Assembly: GCA_903928345.1 (NCBI GenBank)
Contig: CAIYQO010000082.1
Location: forward strand, 1-64,000
Length of the DNA stretch: 64,000 nucleotides
Reading direction: 5' to 3'
Source: an uncultured bacterium
GTDB lineage: Bacteria > Armatimonadota > Hebobacteria > CAIYQO01
Of the stretch, positions 1 to 8,516 are shown in pieces (the first letter of the stretch is position 1; every line of letters starts with the position of its first letter). The notes beneath the pieces were generated by a model. It was not told where the DNA came from. It ran no database searches and saw nothing but the letters and a program-made list of their open reading frames with translations. The translations under genes were made by a program, and so were the position numbers.

Positions 1-60
1 ACGGCGCCGTATGGGGTCACTCTGGACGCCGAGACCCTGGTGCAGGCCGCCGCCGCCTAG
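1..60 (+). CDS. 3' end of an unidentified protein-coding gene
   Basis: Frame 1 is open from the window edge to a TAG at 58-60 and encodes about 19 residues ending in an alanine-rich tail (LVQAAAA). Codon use is GC-rich like the rest of the host region. Too little is visible to name the product; it runs toward and converges with the leftward gene that ends at 157. The gene start lies outside the window. Confidence 0.5.
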   Translation, partial: TAPYGVTLDAETLVQAAAA

Positions 61-137
61 CCGAAAATCGCGAAAACCTACCCGCCAAGGGGCACGGGAC
101 GCGTCGAGCAAGCGATTGGGTTAGGATAAACCTGAGA

Positions 138-156
138 CCACGGGCTCCGCCCGTGG
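138..156 (-). terminator. hairpin after small membrane protein gene
   Basis: A perfect 8-bp stem (CCACGGGC / GCCCGTGG) with a 3-nt loop begins directly next to the stop codon of the leftward gene that ends at 157. There is no long T tract after it, so it may be a weak terminator or an mRNA-stabilising hairpin. A second small hairpin (GCTCCTTCGGAGC, 170-182) lies inside the 3' end of the gene. Confidence 0.4.
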
Positions 157-387
157 CTAGCATCGCACGCTCCTTCGGAGCAAAAGTCTGTCGGCCGTTC
201 CATTGATAACAAGGGCGGGTGCCCGGCCCAACGCTTGGGCAGCGCAGACGGTGGCCGGCACGGTCGGCGCACGGCAATCCACTTTGTCACACACCGACGC
301 CCACAGAAGCAGCAGCACCAGCAGCGCCAGCACCGCAAGCACGATCTCCGACGCCACCAGGTGGTGGTGATCCGGCGTGTGCATCAT
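157..387 (-). CDS. small single-span membrane protein of unknown function
   Basis: This encodes 76 residues, starting MMHTPDHHH and followed by a strongly hydrophobic helix (roughly residues 12-30, rich in L, A and V), then a polar tail with four cysteines. A near-perfect Shine-Dalgarno sequence, GGAGGAGGT, sits 4 bases before the first of two ATG codons, which is the main reason to believe in the gene. It lies 28 bp downstream of the prepilin-like gene on the same strand and is probably cotranscribed with it, so a role in the same secretion or pseudopilus assembly is possible. I recognise no family. Confidence 0.6.
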   Translation of the reverse strand: MMHTPDHHHLVASEIVLAVLALLVLLLLWASVCDKVDCRAPTVPATVCAAQALGRAPALVINGTADRLLLRRSVRC

Positions 388-415
388 GCCACACCTCCTC
401 CCATGGCCTCCGCCG

Positions 416-1864
416 CTAGGGAACCTCGTAACCGAGCTTGTACAGCGGACAGTTGCGGAATTGCTCCGACTTCAGCACGTTCACTACCCCCGACACCTCG
501 CCATGCGTGGTGACGTACAGGTCGCGGTAGCCGAGGTAGCCTTGGTAGGTGTCCGGTTTGGTCCAGCGGCTTTTCACGTTGTTCTGCGGGAAGATCTGGT
601 AGCTACCGTCGGCCTTCTTGATGCCCAGCACCTGCACGCGCGTCAGGTCCACCAGCGCGCTGCTCATGTAGCCGATACCGTACGGATCGGCGGCTACTTT
701 GTCCTGCATCTCGCGGTCATCCTGCACGGTGACGCTTTTGGGGTTGATCGTTTTCACCCCGAAGGTGCGCTTGAAGAAGGCGCGTGAGCCGTTTTTCTCG
801 TCGTAGGTGTAGGCCTGCACGCTGCCGGCGCTGTACCCGACGGCGAAAAGGTGCGCGATCTCCGCCGGGGTGGCGCACAGCACCTGGTCGGCGTGGGCGA
901 TGCCCCCTTGCGTCGGCTGCCGGTCGTTCTTCTGCGTGAGCAGCGGGATGTTACTGCTCGGGTTCACGATCACCACCATCACGTCGTGGCCGATCACCCG
1001 GTTCTTCCCGGGCATCCCGTCGCCGCAACCCCAGCACCACGTCGTAGCGCGGCGGTGCTCATCTTGTTGGCCCGTGGTGTTGTTTTGCCCGAGGAAACCG
1101 CGCGTGTTGAGGGTAGCTTTCGCCGTCGTGGCGCTCCATGCGTGCCCCGCGGCATCGAGCAGCGGCTCGGTGCACCCGTCACCGCCGATGGTGACCGTCC
1201 CCGCCTTCCCTGCCGGCAGCGGGTCGATGCCTCCGCCCGTCGCGTCGACCAAGCCGATATTCGCCTGCATATAAAAGGTGCGCAGGATGGGGTCGCTGTA
1301 GTCGTTGCTGTTCATCTTAAAGTTGCCGGGCAGGTACTTCGCGTACCCGTCGGCGAAGCCGGCGATGACGCCGACGTGGCGGTTGGAAGGGATGACGACG
1401 GGGATTTTGTTGCCGGTATCGCTCGCCACGCCGCCGCCGACCAGCCCGCCCACCGTGCCCACCGGGTCGGCGTCGCAGAGCACGCCCACCTCCGACGGGT
1501 TGCGCATCTGTTGCTCGTTGATGCCTTTGCCGTCCGGCTTCACCAGCAGGCTGTTGTAGCCGTAGGAGATCTCGCCTTTTTCCGGATCGGCGGCCGAAGC
1601 GGGGCAGGTGAACATTTTCGCGTTGATACCGCCACTCGCCAAATCGGTAGACCAATGCGCACTCGGCAACTGCCCGTTGTGGTCCTGGATATACATCGCC
1701 ACCGCGGTGCACATCTGGCGCACGTTGGAGAGGCATTGCGTCTGCCGCGCGGGTTCGCGGTCGCCGTGGACCGGCCAGAGGATGCTCAACACGACTGCCA
1801 GCGCCAGAAGGGACAGGATCACCACCATCACTTCCGTCAGGGAGACTCCGTGTAACCGTTTCAT
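416..1864 (-). CDS. prepilin-like secreted protein, copy 2 of a tandem pair
   Basis: 482 residues. The N-terminus has a short basic leader, the prepilin peptidase context GVSLTEVMVV with Glu at mature +5, and one hydrophobic helix to about residue 30, so a PilD-type peptidase should process it. A conserved segment follows (QCLSNVRQMCTAVAMYIQDH) like that of the DUF1559/H-X9-DG prepilin-like family, and an H...FADG box resembles H-X9-DG with one residue fewer. The remaining 250 residues are a large C-terminal part with no recognised domain. The gene lies 15 bp after its paralogue at 1880-3319 and closely resembles it throughout, indicating tandem duplication. AAAGGAGT precedes the ATG. The protein is probably an envelope or pseudopilus component rather than a classical pilin. 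Confidence 0.85.
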   Translation of the reverse strand: MKRLHGVSLTEVMVVILSLLALAVVLSILWPVHGDREPARQTQCLSNVRQMCTAVAMYIQDHNGQLPSAHWSTDLASGGINAKMFTCPASAADPEKGEISYGYNSLLVKPDGKGINEQQMRNPSEVGVLCDADPVGTVGGLVGGGVASDTGNKIPVVIPSNRHVGVIAGFADGYAKYLPGNFKMNSNDYSDPILRTFYMQANIGLVDATGGGIDPLPAGKAGTVTIGGDGCTEPLLDAAGHAWSATTAKATLNTRGFLGQNNTTGQQDEHRRATTWCWGCGDGMPGKNRVIGHDVMVVIVNPSSNIPLLTQKNDRQPTQGGIAHADQVLCATPAEIAHLFAVGYSAGSVQAYTYDEKNGSRAFFKRTFGVKTINPKSVTVQDDREMQDKVAADPYGIGYMSSALVDLTRVQVLGIKKADGSYQIFPQNNVKSRWTKPDTYQGYLGYRDLYVTTHGEVSGVVNVLKSEQFRNCPLYKLGYEVP

Positions 1865-1879
1865 GCTCGACTCCTTTCG

Positions 1880-3319
1880 TTATGGCTGCGCGTAGCCGAG
1901 GCGGTAGAGGGGATTGGCGAGGAAGGGGGCGGAGGTGAGCACGGCAGCGGGGCCTGCGGCGGCGTGCGCGGAGGTGCGCACGTAGAGGTCGCGGTAGCCC
2001 AGGTAGCCGACATACGACGCCGGTTTCAGCCAGCGGTGCGGCCCGTCCGCCTGCGGGAAGAGTTGGTACGTGCCATTAGCCAACCGCAAACCCAGCACCT
2101 GCACGCGCGTCTGGTCGACCAGCGCGCCGGACATATAGCCGATGCCATACGGATCGGCGGCTACTTTGTCCTGCATCTCGCGGTCGTCCTCCACGGTGAC
2201 GCATTGCGGGCTGACCGTTTTTACCCCGAAGGCCCGTCCAAAAAAGGCGCGCGAGCCGCTCTGGGCGTCGTAGGTATACGCCTGCACGCTGCCGACGCTG
2301 TACCCGGTGGCGTAAAAGGCGGCGACCTGGGCGAGGGAAACGGCATACACCTGATCCGCGGCGGCGATGCCCGACCCGGTGGGCTCGCGGTCGTTCTGCC
2401 CGGTGATGACGGGGATTTTGCATTGCGGGTTGGCGATGATGACCATGACATCGTGCCCGATGATCTGTGCCCCGTTGGGCAGCCCGTCGCCGCACCCCCA
2501 GTACCAGGGTTGCGGACGTTTGCCCCGGATTTGCTGAGCCGTCGTATTGAATTGCCCCAGGAAGCTGTGGGTCTCGACGACGGACTTCGCATTCGTTGCC
2601 GCCCACGCTTTGGCCGCCGCGATAAGCAGCGGGGCGGTGCAGCCGTCGCCGCCGAGGGTGACGGTGCCGGCCTTCCCCGCCGGTAGCGGCCCCACGCCCC
2701 CACCTACGGGATCCACCAGGCCGATATTCACCACCATATAAAAGGCGCGGTTGACCGGGTCGCTGTAGTCGTTGGCGGCGGGCGTCGCGGGCAGGTACTT
2801 CGCGTGCCCGTCGGCGAAACCGGCAATAATCCCCACGTGCCGGTAGCTGGGCGTCACCTGCGGAATGGCGCTCATGTCGCTCGCCACCCCGCCGCCGATC
2901 AGCCCGCCCACCGTGCCGATCGGCCCGGCGTCGCAAATCACGCCGATCTCCGACGGGTTGCGCATCTGCTGCTCGCTGATGCCTTTGCCATTCGGCTGAA
3001 TGAGCAGGCTGTTGTAGCCGTAGGCGATCTGCGACAGGCTCGCGTCGGCGTTCGAGGTCGGGCACGCATACATCTTCGCGTTCACGCCACCGTTCGCCAG
3101 GTCAGCAGTCCAGTGCTCACTCGGCAGCTTACCCGAGTTGTCCTGGATATACATCGCCACCGCGGTGCACATCTGCCGCACGTTGGACAGGCAGGTGGTC
3201 TGGCGACTGCAGTGCGAGCCACTGTTGGCGAAGACCGGAAAGAGGATACTCGCCAGCACCGCAATCAACGCCACCACGATCAGCAGCTCTACCAGGGTCA
3301 ATCCCAGCATCCGTTTCAT
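1880..3319 (-). CDS. prepilin-like secreted protein, copy 1 of a tandem pair
   Basis: 479 residues with the N-terminal methylation motif LGLTLVELLIVVALIAVLAS, which is a textbook type IV prepilin signal (Gly before the cut, Glu at +5). The globular part shares long blocks with the neighbouring copy, including CLSNVRQMCTAVAMYIQD, the ADQV segment and the AADPYGIGYM segment. A HVGIIAGFADGHAKYLP stretch is close to the H-X9-DG box of this family. AGGAGGTGTGACCT precedes the ATG, giving a strong start. It is the first gene of a leftward group with 416-1864 and 157-387. In Planctomycetes and Armatimonadota such proteins are numerous and mostly of unknown function. Confidence 0.85.
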   Translation of the reverse strand: MKRMLGLTLVELLIVVALIAVLASILFPVFANSGSHCSRQTTCLSNVRQMCTAVAMYIQDNSGKLPSEHWTADLANGGVNAKMYACPTSNADASLSQIAYGYNSLLIQPNGKGISEQQMRNPSEIGVICDAGPIGTVGGLIGGGVASDMSAIPQVTPSYRHVGIIAGFADGHAKYLPATPAANDYSDPVNRAFYMVVNIGLVDPVGGGVGPLPAGKAGTVTLGGDGCTAPLLIAAAKAWAATNAKSVVETHSFLGQFNTTAQQIRGKRPQPWYWGCGDGLPNGAQIIGHDVMVIIANPQCKIPVITGQNDREPTGSGIAAADQVYAVSLAQVAAFYATGYSVGSVQAYTYDAQSGSRAFFGRAFGVKTVSPQCVTVEDDREMQDKVAADPYGIGYMSGALVDQTRVQVLGLRLANGTYQLFPQADGPHRWLKPASYVGYLGYRDLYVRTSAHAAAGPAAVLTSAPFLANPLYRLGYAQP

Positions 3320-3516
3320 AGGTCACACCTCCTTAAGGGCTTGCTCTACTCCCATTATGGCGCGGATTTGGCGAATTACATTTAGAAGGCGTTTAGAAAA
3401 CGTTAAGGGACACTCATTGCATTGTTAACAAATCGTTATGTTGAGGAATTCGTGCGGAAGGGGCCACCGAGGTCACCCGACGCATATCACCTGTCACCCC
3501 GCGCGCACATCGCCGT

Positions 3517-3545
3517 TTGACGCCCCAGGCGGACATCGGTAGAAT
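3517..3545 (+). promoter_or_regulatory. sigma-70-type promoter of the M16 peptidase operon
   Basis: TTGACG (3517-3522), a 17-bp spacer and TAGAAT (3540-3545) match the housekeeping consensus well. The GTG start of the first peptidase gene follows 18 bp after the -10 box, implying a very short leader. Confidence 0.6.
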
Positions 3546-3563
3546 AGCGGCGGGGGGTGCCGT

Positions 3564-4892
3564 GTGCGTATTAGCTGGCTTCTAGCGCTGCTCTGCCTGG
3601 GGTGGGCGGCGGCGGCGTGTGCCGCGGGCGATATCCCCAACCCCTTCCCTCCGCGTGAACTCGCGTCCTTCACCTTGAGCAATGGGCTGCACGTGGTGCT
3701 GCGCGAGGATCACACGCTGCCTATCGTCTCCATGGTCGTGGTGGTGCGCGGCGGCTCCGGCAGCGAGGCCAACACCCGCGGCATGGCGCATTTTCTGGAG
3801 CACCTCACCTTTCAGGGCACGGAGAAGTATCCCGCCGCGCTGGCCCCGCAGTATGCGTTGGAGTCGCTGGGCGGCATGAGCAACGCCGTGACCACCCGCG
3901 ACATGACGCGCTTCCAGGCCTCCATCGCCAGCAACCAGCTCGGGCTGCTGGCGGACGTGCTGGCCGAGGTGACGCTGCATCCCACGCTGGACGACACGCC
4001 CTTCCAGAAGGAGCAGCCGGTCATCCTCAACGAGGTGCAGCGCGACGAGGACTCCCCCGTCACCGCGCTGCTGAATATGGCCTACTTCCTCACCTATACG
4101 CGGCACCCGTACCGCTATCCCGTCACCGGCGCCATCGACGAGATCATGGGCCTGACCTCCACCGACGTGCGCGCCTTCCACGCCCGCTGGTACGTCCCGA
4201 GCAACATGAGCGTGACGCTGGTGGGCGACGTGACGGCGAAAAAGGCGCAGCGCGTGCTGGAGGCGGCCTTCGGCGCCGTGAAGGGCGCGACGCCCCCCGC
4301 GCTGCCCGCGCCGGAGCCGGACAACGCCGCCGTGCACACGCAGCGCCTGCACGTGCCACGCGATTTTCCGACCACCTTTCAGGTGATGGCCTTCCCCGCC
4401 CCGGGCCGCGACGAGCCGGGCAAGGTGGCGGCCACCGACCTGGTGATGTCGCTCCTCGCCGACGGCCCCGACGCGCTGCTGGCGCGTTGGTGGCAGCAGC
4501 AAGGCATTCCGGTGAAGCGCTTCGGGGTGGAATTTGTCACCACGCGCGAGCCGGGGCGCTTCCTCATCTGGGCGGAGACCGACCCCAACGCCGCGCTGCG
4601 CGTGAAGGAATCCACGCAACTGCTGCTGCGCCAGCTCGCCATGGGTCCCCTCCCCGAGCCCGCCTTCACGCTGGCGAAGCAGCGGCTGCTGACGCAATTT
4701 CTGCTGGAAAATGAGACCTACAGCCAGCAGGCCGCCACGCTGGCCTACTTCGAAGGCCTCGGCGGCGGGATGACCGCCACGCAATACGTGCCCACGGTGC
4801 GCGCGCTGACCGCGGAGCGCGTGCAGCCCGCCGTGCCCACCCGCCTGCTGGGCTGGGTGACGCTGGGCGCCGCGCCGGAGGGGGAACGATGA
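3564..4892 (+). CDS. M16 family zinc metallopeptidase (active subunit type)
   Basis: 442 residues beginning at GTG with a signal peptide (hydrophobic residues 4-20, then AAG). The inverted zinc motif HFLEH is at about residues 76-80, with the expected third ligand Glu near 157 in ILNEVQRDED. This is the M16B pattern (PqqL/YmxG/mitochondrial processing peptidase relatives), here periplasmic or exported. The next gene overlaps by ATGA and encodes a second M16 protein without the motif, so the two probably form the usual active/inactive heterodimer, translationally coupled. The length fits a single M16 unit of two half domains. Confidence 0.9.
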   Translation: MRISWLLALLCLGWAAAACAAGDIPNPFPPRELASFTLSNGLHVVLREDHTLPIVSMVVVVRGGSGSEANTRGMAHFLEHLTFQGTEKYPAALAPQYALESLGGMSNAVTTRDMTRFQASIASNQLGLLADVLAEVTLHPTLDDTPFQKEQPVILNEVQRDEDSPVTALLNMAYFLTYTRHPYRYPVTGAIDEIMGLTSTDVRAFHARWYVPSNMSVTLVGDVTAKKAQRVLEAAFGAVKGATPPALPAPEPDNAAVHTQRLHVPRDFPTTFQVMAFPAPGRDEPGKVAATDLVMSLLADGPDALLARWWQQQGIPVKRFGVEFVTTREPGRFLIWAETDPNAALRVKESTQLLLRQLAMGPLPEPAFTLAKQRLLTQFLLENETYSQQAATLAYFEGLGGGMTATQYVPTVRALTAERVQPAVPTRLLGWVTLGAAPEGER

Positions 4893-6178
4893 CGCGACGC
4901 CTGCTCCTGTTGACCCTGACCCTGGCGGCGCTGGCCGCGCACGCGGTGACCCCCACGCTGGAGCGCCTGCCCAACACCTTGCGCGTGGTGGTGCAACCGA
5001 CCACCGCGTCCCAGGTTGTCTCGCTGGAAGCGCTGGTGCGCTACTCCGCGCTGGACGAAGCCCCCTCGGAAAGCGGCCTGCGCCGGGTGCTCATGGCCGC
5101 CATGCTCGACGGCTCCACGGCGGTGGGCGGCGCCTCGCTGCGCCAAACCCTCACCCTCAACGGCGGCGAGTTGGACGGCCGCGTGCACCAGGACGCGTTG
5201 GAATTCAGCGTCACCGTGCCCGCCTCGGCGACGAACCTCGGCCTGGCGGCGCTGGCGGAAGTGCTCTGCCACCCCGCCCTCAGCGACACGAGCATCAACG
5301 GCGCCATCGCCCAGGCACGGGCACGCGTCGGTGGCGACCTGGACGGCGCGCTGAACGTGGCCACCTGGCTCTCGCAGGGGCTGCTCTACCACGATCACCC
5401 GTATCTCTCCCACGGCGACGGGCTCGCAGACACGCTGGCCGACCTCACCCCCGCCCGCGTGCGCGAGGCCTACGCGCACTACGTCATCCCCGGCACGGTG
5501 GTGCTGGCGGTGGTGGGGCGCTGCGCGGAAAAGGACGTGCGCACGCAGGTGAACGGCCTCTTCGGCGCGTGGGCGGGCACCGCGCCCCCCGCGCCGCCGA
5601 TCCTCCTGGCCCCGCCCGGCCTGGACGGCTCACACCTGGAGCTGCGCGAGGCGCCGGTGAAGACGGCGTGCGTCATGCTCTCCTTCCCCATCTGCGGCGC
5701 CACCCACGCGGACTTCCTGCCCCTGCGCGTCGTCGATGCCCTGCTCGGTGGCGGTACCGGCGCACGCCTCTTCCGCGACGTGCGCGAGGAGCACAATCTG
5801 GCCTACGACGTGGCGACCGCCATGCCCGCCCAGCTCGCCGGGGGCCACTTCACGCTGTACGCGCTCACCGGCGCAGCCTATATGGACGACGTGAAGCAGG
5901 CCATGACCGACGAACTGGTGCGCCTGCAGACGGAGCCCGTGCCGGAACCCGAGCTGCGCCGCGCCAAGGCCTACCTGAAGGGCCGCTACCTGCTCAGTCA
6001 CCAGTACAGCGCGCTGCAGGCCTTCGACCTGGCGTGGTACGAACTCATCGGCCTCGGTGTCCCCTTCGACGCCGAATTCCCCACCCGCGTAGACGCCGTC
6101 ACCGCCGACGACGTGCAGCGCGTCGCCCGCGCATACTTCACGCACTACTACCTCGTCGTGGTGGTGCCGCAGACGTAA
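4889..6178 (+). CDS. M16 family peptidase-like partner lacking the zinc motif
   Basis: 429 residues with an N-terminal signal peptide (MTRRLLLLTLTLAALAAHA). The fold follows M16 (SGLRRVLMAAMLDGST where the active protein has HFLEH, and a C-terminal half domain with GGGTGARLFRDVREEHNLAYD, typical of the family). The HxxEH residues are absent, so it should be catalytically inert and serve as the substrate-binding or structural partner of the upstream peptidase, whose stop codon its start overlaps by 4 bp. Confidence 0.85.
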   Translation: MTRRLLLLTLTLAALAAHAVTPTLERLPNTLRVVVQPTTASQVVSLEALVRYSALDEAPSESGLRRVLMAAMLDGSTAVGGASLRQTLTLNGGELDGRVHQDALEFSVTVPASATNLGLAALAEVLCHPALSDTSINGAIAQARARVGGDLDGALNVATWLSQGLLYHDHPYLSHGDGLADTLADLTPARVREAYAHYVIPGTVVLAVVGRCAEKDVRTQVNGLFGAWAGTAPPAPPILLAPPGLDGSHLELREAPVKTACVMLSFPICGATHADFLPLRVVDALLGGGTGARLFRDVREEHNLAYDVATAMPAQLAGGHFTLYALTGAAYMDDVKQAMTDELVRLQTEPVPEPELRRAKAYLKGRYLLSHQYSALQAFDLAWYELIGLGVPFDAEFPTRVDAVTADDVQRVARAYFTHYYLVVVVPQT

Positions 6179-6194
6179 CCTACTGCCGCACGCT

Positions 6195-6349
6195 TTGGGA
6201 GGGCGAGCGTAACCGCGAGCCGCGGACGAGTGAATCGTGTATACGTGCAAGCGAAGGTCTGAACGTATGATCAGTCACACATGCAGACCACCTGCATACG
6301 CAGATGCAGGTACCTTGTGCGCAGCTCGCGGGTACGCTCGCCCTCCCAA
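6195..6349. repeat. palindromic MITE-like intergenic element, copy A
   Basis: Terminal inverted repeats of 26 bp at 6195-6220 and 6324-6349 differ at only one position. The inside carries a GGTCTG/CAGACC pair. The left arm and the bases after it recur at 14534, so this is a dispersed family. There is no coding potential. Confidence 0.65.
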
Positions 6350-6709
6350 CGATCTCATTTCCAGGCTTGTTGGCTCCGTCGGATTGGATATGCGGCGACC
6401 CGGCATAGGACGGCGCCCATGCCCTACAGACCGTCTGTCAAACACACCCAACCCACTTAAGAAGCAATATTATCTGGCGTATGTAGGTCCCGTAGGAAAA
6501 CTTATCCAGCGGACGGTTTAACCCTCATATCCCTGGGGGACAACAGCGATAGAAAGAGCAGGCGGCGCATTCACCGCTGAAACCTTTCCCCTGCTCGCGA
6601 AAGCGCAGCAGTTGTACATACAGCGTACATCGCCGGAGAGTGCCGTGGCAGAGGAGGTATGCCAGCTACACGACCGGCCCGGATCAGTCCCACGCAAAGG
6701 AGGTGAGCC
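6350..6709. other. intergenic stretch without a recognisable gene
   Basis: I see no credible coding region or RNA here. A 15-codon frame starts at 6659 after AGGAGG and ends inside the ribosome site of the next gene, but the spacing from AGGAGG to its ATG is only one base, so I do not call it. The composition is lower in GC than the flanks around 6440-6500. Confidence 0.4.
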
Positions 6710-7042
6710 ATGCAAGGGACGCTACAGGCATTCGACATAGACGCCATGTTGTTGAGCCAATGGATGGTCAATCATCTGCCGCCCGCCGGCCTGCTGGAGG
6801 CGCGCGTGATGGAGCTGGAGCGCATGGGAATGCTTGATGAGGAGGAGCTGCCGGGCGTGCCCAGCAGCGCCCGACAATTCGCGATCGCATCGCTGAGTCA
6901 TGACAAGCCGTATTTCTTCATCACGGTCGATGATCAGATGCTGCTGCATCGCGAGCACCTGGAAGACCTGTATCATATCAATATTTTGTCGATCTCAGAG
7001 GCAATTTTACTGCTCCGCGATTCTGATGGCCCAATCAACTGA
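6710..7042 (+). CDS. small protein resembling part of a PIN-like domain
   Basis: 110 residues with a very strong ribosome site (AAAGGAGGTGAGCC before ATG). The C-terminal part, YFFITVDDQMLLHREHL followed by INILSISEAILLL, resembles the last strands of PIN-domain nucleases, where an ITxD motif precedes the final helix. The N-terminal part is short, and full PIN active-site acidic residues cannot be confirmed. The 3' end overlaps the mnmE start by 17 bp, suggesting coupled translation. It may be a degenerate toxin-like protein or an unrelated small protein; the name is a guess from pattern. Confidence 0.55.
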   Translation: MQGTLQAFDIDAMLLSQWMVNHLPPAGLLEARVMELERMGMLDEEELPGVPSSARQFAIASLSHDKPYFFITVDDQMLLHREHLEDLYHINILSISEAILLLRDSDGPIN

Positions 7043-8426
7043 CCTGAACTTATCCATAAGCACCGATACCATTGCCGCCGTCTCCACACCTCCTGGAGAG
7101 GGCGGCATTGGCGTCGTGCGCCTGACCGGCCCCGACGCCGTGCCCCTTGCCCTGCGCCTCTTCCGCCGCGCCGACGGCACCCCCCTCATCGATCCGCTCC
7201 CCTTTCGCGTCTTTCACGGGCACGTGGTGGACCCCGCGGACGGCCACGCGGTGGACGAGGTGCTGCTTACCACCATGCGCGCCCCGCGCAGCTACACGCG
7301 GGAGGACATGGCGGAGATCAGCGCCCACGGTGGCCCGGTGCCGCTGCGCGCCATTCTGGCGCTGGCACTGGCGGGTGGAGCACGGCTGGCGGCGCCGGGC
7401 GAATTCACCCAGCGCGCCTTCCTCAACGGACGCCTCGACCTCACCCAGGCGGAGGCGGTGCTGGATATCATCCGCGCGCACACCGACGCCGGGCTGCGTG
7501 CCGCCGCCCGCACGCTGGATGGCGCACTGGGCGACCGCATCCGTGCGCTGCGCGGACGGTTGACGGCGCTGCTGGCGCAGTTGGAAGCGTCCATCGACTT
7601 CGCCGAGGACGACCTGACCTTCCTCACCGCGCCGGAGATCGACACCGAGCTAGCCGCGCTGGCCGCGGAGATCGACGCGCTGCTCGCCTCCTACGCGCGG
7701 GGCCGCGTGCTGCGCGAAGGGGCGCGCACGGTGATCGTCGGGCGGCCCAACACCGGGAAATCCAGCCTGCTCAACGCCTTGCTCGGTGAGGCGCGTGCCA
7801 TCGTCACCGACGTGCCCGGCACCACGCGCGACACGCTGGAGGAACAGGTGGAGCTGGGGGGCGTACCGGTGCGGCTGGTGGACACCGCGGGCATCCACGC
7901 CGCCACTGACGAGGTGGAACGCCTGGGCGTGGCGCGCAGCCGTGCCGCGCTGGCCCACGCCGACCTCACCCTCCTGGTGCTCGACGCCGCCGCGCCGTTG
8001 ACCCCCGACGACCGGGATCTCCTCGACGCGGTGCGCGACCGGGCGGTGGTGATCGTGCTGAACAAGGCCGACCTGCCCCCCGTGGTCACCCCCGCGCTGC
8101 TGGACACCACCGCGCCGATGGTGGCGCTCTCCGCCCGCACCGGCGACGGGTTGCCCGCCCTCGAAGCGGCATTGCGCGACCTGCTGCTCGGTCCCGCGGG
8201 CGCCGCCGAATCCCCCGCACTCTCCCACCTGCGTCAGCGCGAAGCCGCCGATACCGCCGCCGCCGCCCTGGCCCGCGCCCGCGCCACGCTGGCCGCCGGC
8301 GGCACGGAGGAGCTGCTCGCCGTCGACCTGGTCGACGCCGCCGCCGCCCTCGGCGCCATCACCGGCGACACCGTGCGCGAAGAAGTCATACGCGACCTGT
8401 TCGCGCGCTTTTGCGTGGGGAAGTAA
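7026..8426 (+). CDS. mnmE: tRNA uridine-5-carboxymethylaminomethyl modification GTPase MnmE
   Basis: 466 residues. The protein works with MnmG to modify U34 of tRNAs that read codons ending in A or G. The N-terminal folate-binding domain starts at TIAAVSTPPGEGGIGVVRL. The G domain has GRPNTGKS (239-246), DVPGTTRD (262-269), DTAG (286-289) and NKAD (346-349). The C-terminus is FCVGK, the conserved cysteine motif required for modification. The ATG at 7026 is chosen because homologues begin just before this region; the frame is open further upstream only by overlap with the previous gene. Confidence 0.97.
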   Translation: MAQSTDLNLSISTDTIAAVSTPPGEGGIGVVRLTGPDAVPLALRLFRRADGTPLIDPLPFRVFHGHVVDPADGHAVDEVLLTTMRAPRSYTREDMAEISAHGGPVPLRAILALALAGGARLAAPGEFTQRAFLNGRLDLTQAEAVLDIIRAHTDAGLRAAARTLDGALGDRIRALRGRLTALLAQLEASIDFAEDDLTFLTAPEIDTELAALAAEIDALLASYARGRVLREGARTVIVGRPNTGKSSLLNALLGEARAIVTDVPGTTRDTLEEQVELGGVPVRLVDTAGIHAATDEVERLGVARSRAALAHADLTLLVLDAAAPLTPDDRDLLDAVRDRAVVIVLNKADLPPVVTPALLDTTAPMVALSARTGDGLPALEAALRDLLLGPAGAAESPALSHLRQREAADTAAAALARARATLAAGGTEELLAVDLVDAAAALGAITGDTVREEVIRDLFARFCVGK

Positions 8427-8516
8427 AAGGCCTTTGTCGCCCCACACCCGCAAGCCACGGCAGGGATGCGGCGGCGTACGCGGAAGTAGTGGTAAACGAT
8501 TAAACGAGGTGTTTCC

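Noticed and set aside
851-1855. Long open frame on the plus strand opposite the prepilin-like gene
   Set aside because: It is a GC-rich shadow: Arg/Val/His-rich product, no ribosome site, and the minus strand encodes a clear prepilin protein.
6659-6706. 15-codon leader peptide ending in the ribosome site of the PIN-like gene
   Set aside because: Its own AGGAGG is only one base from the ATG, too close for initiation.
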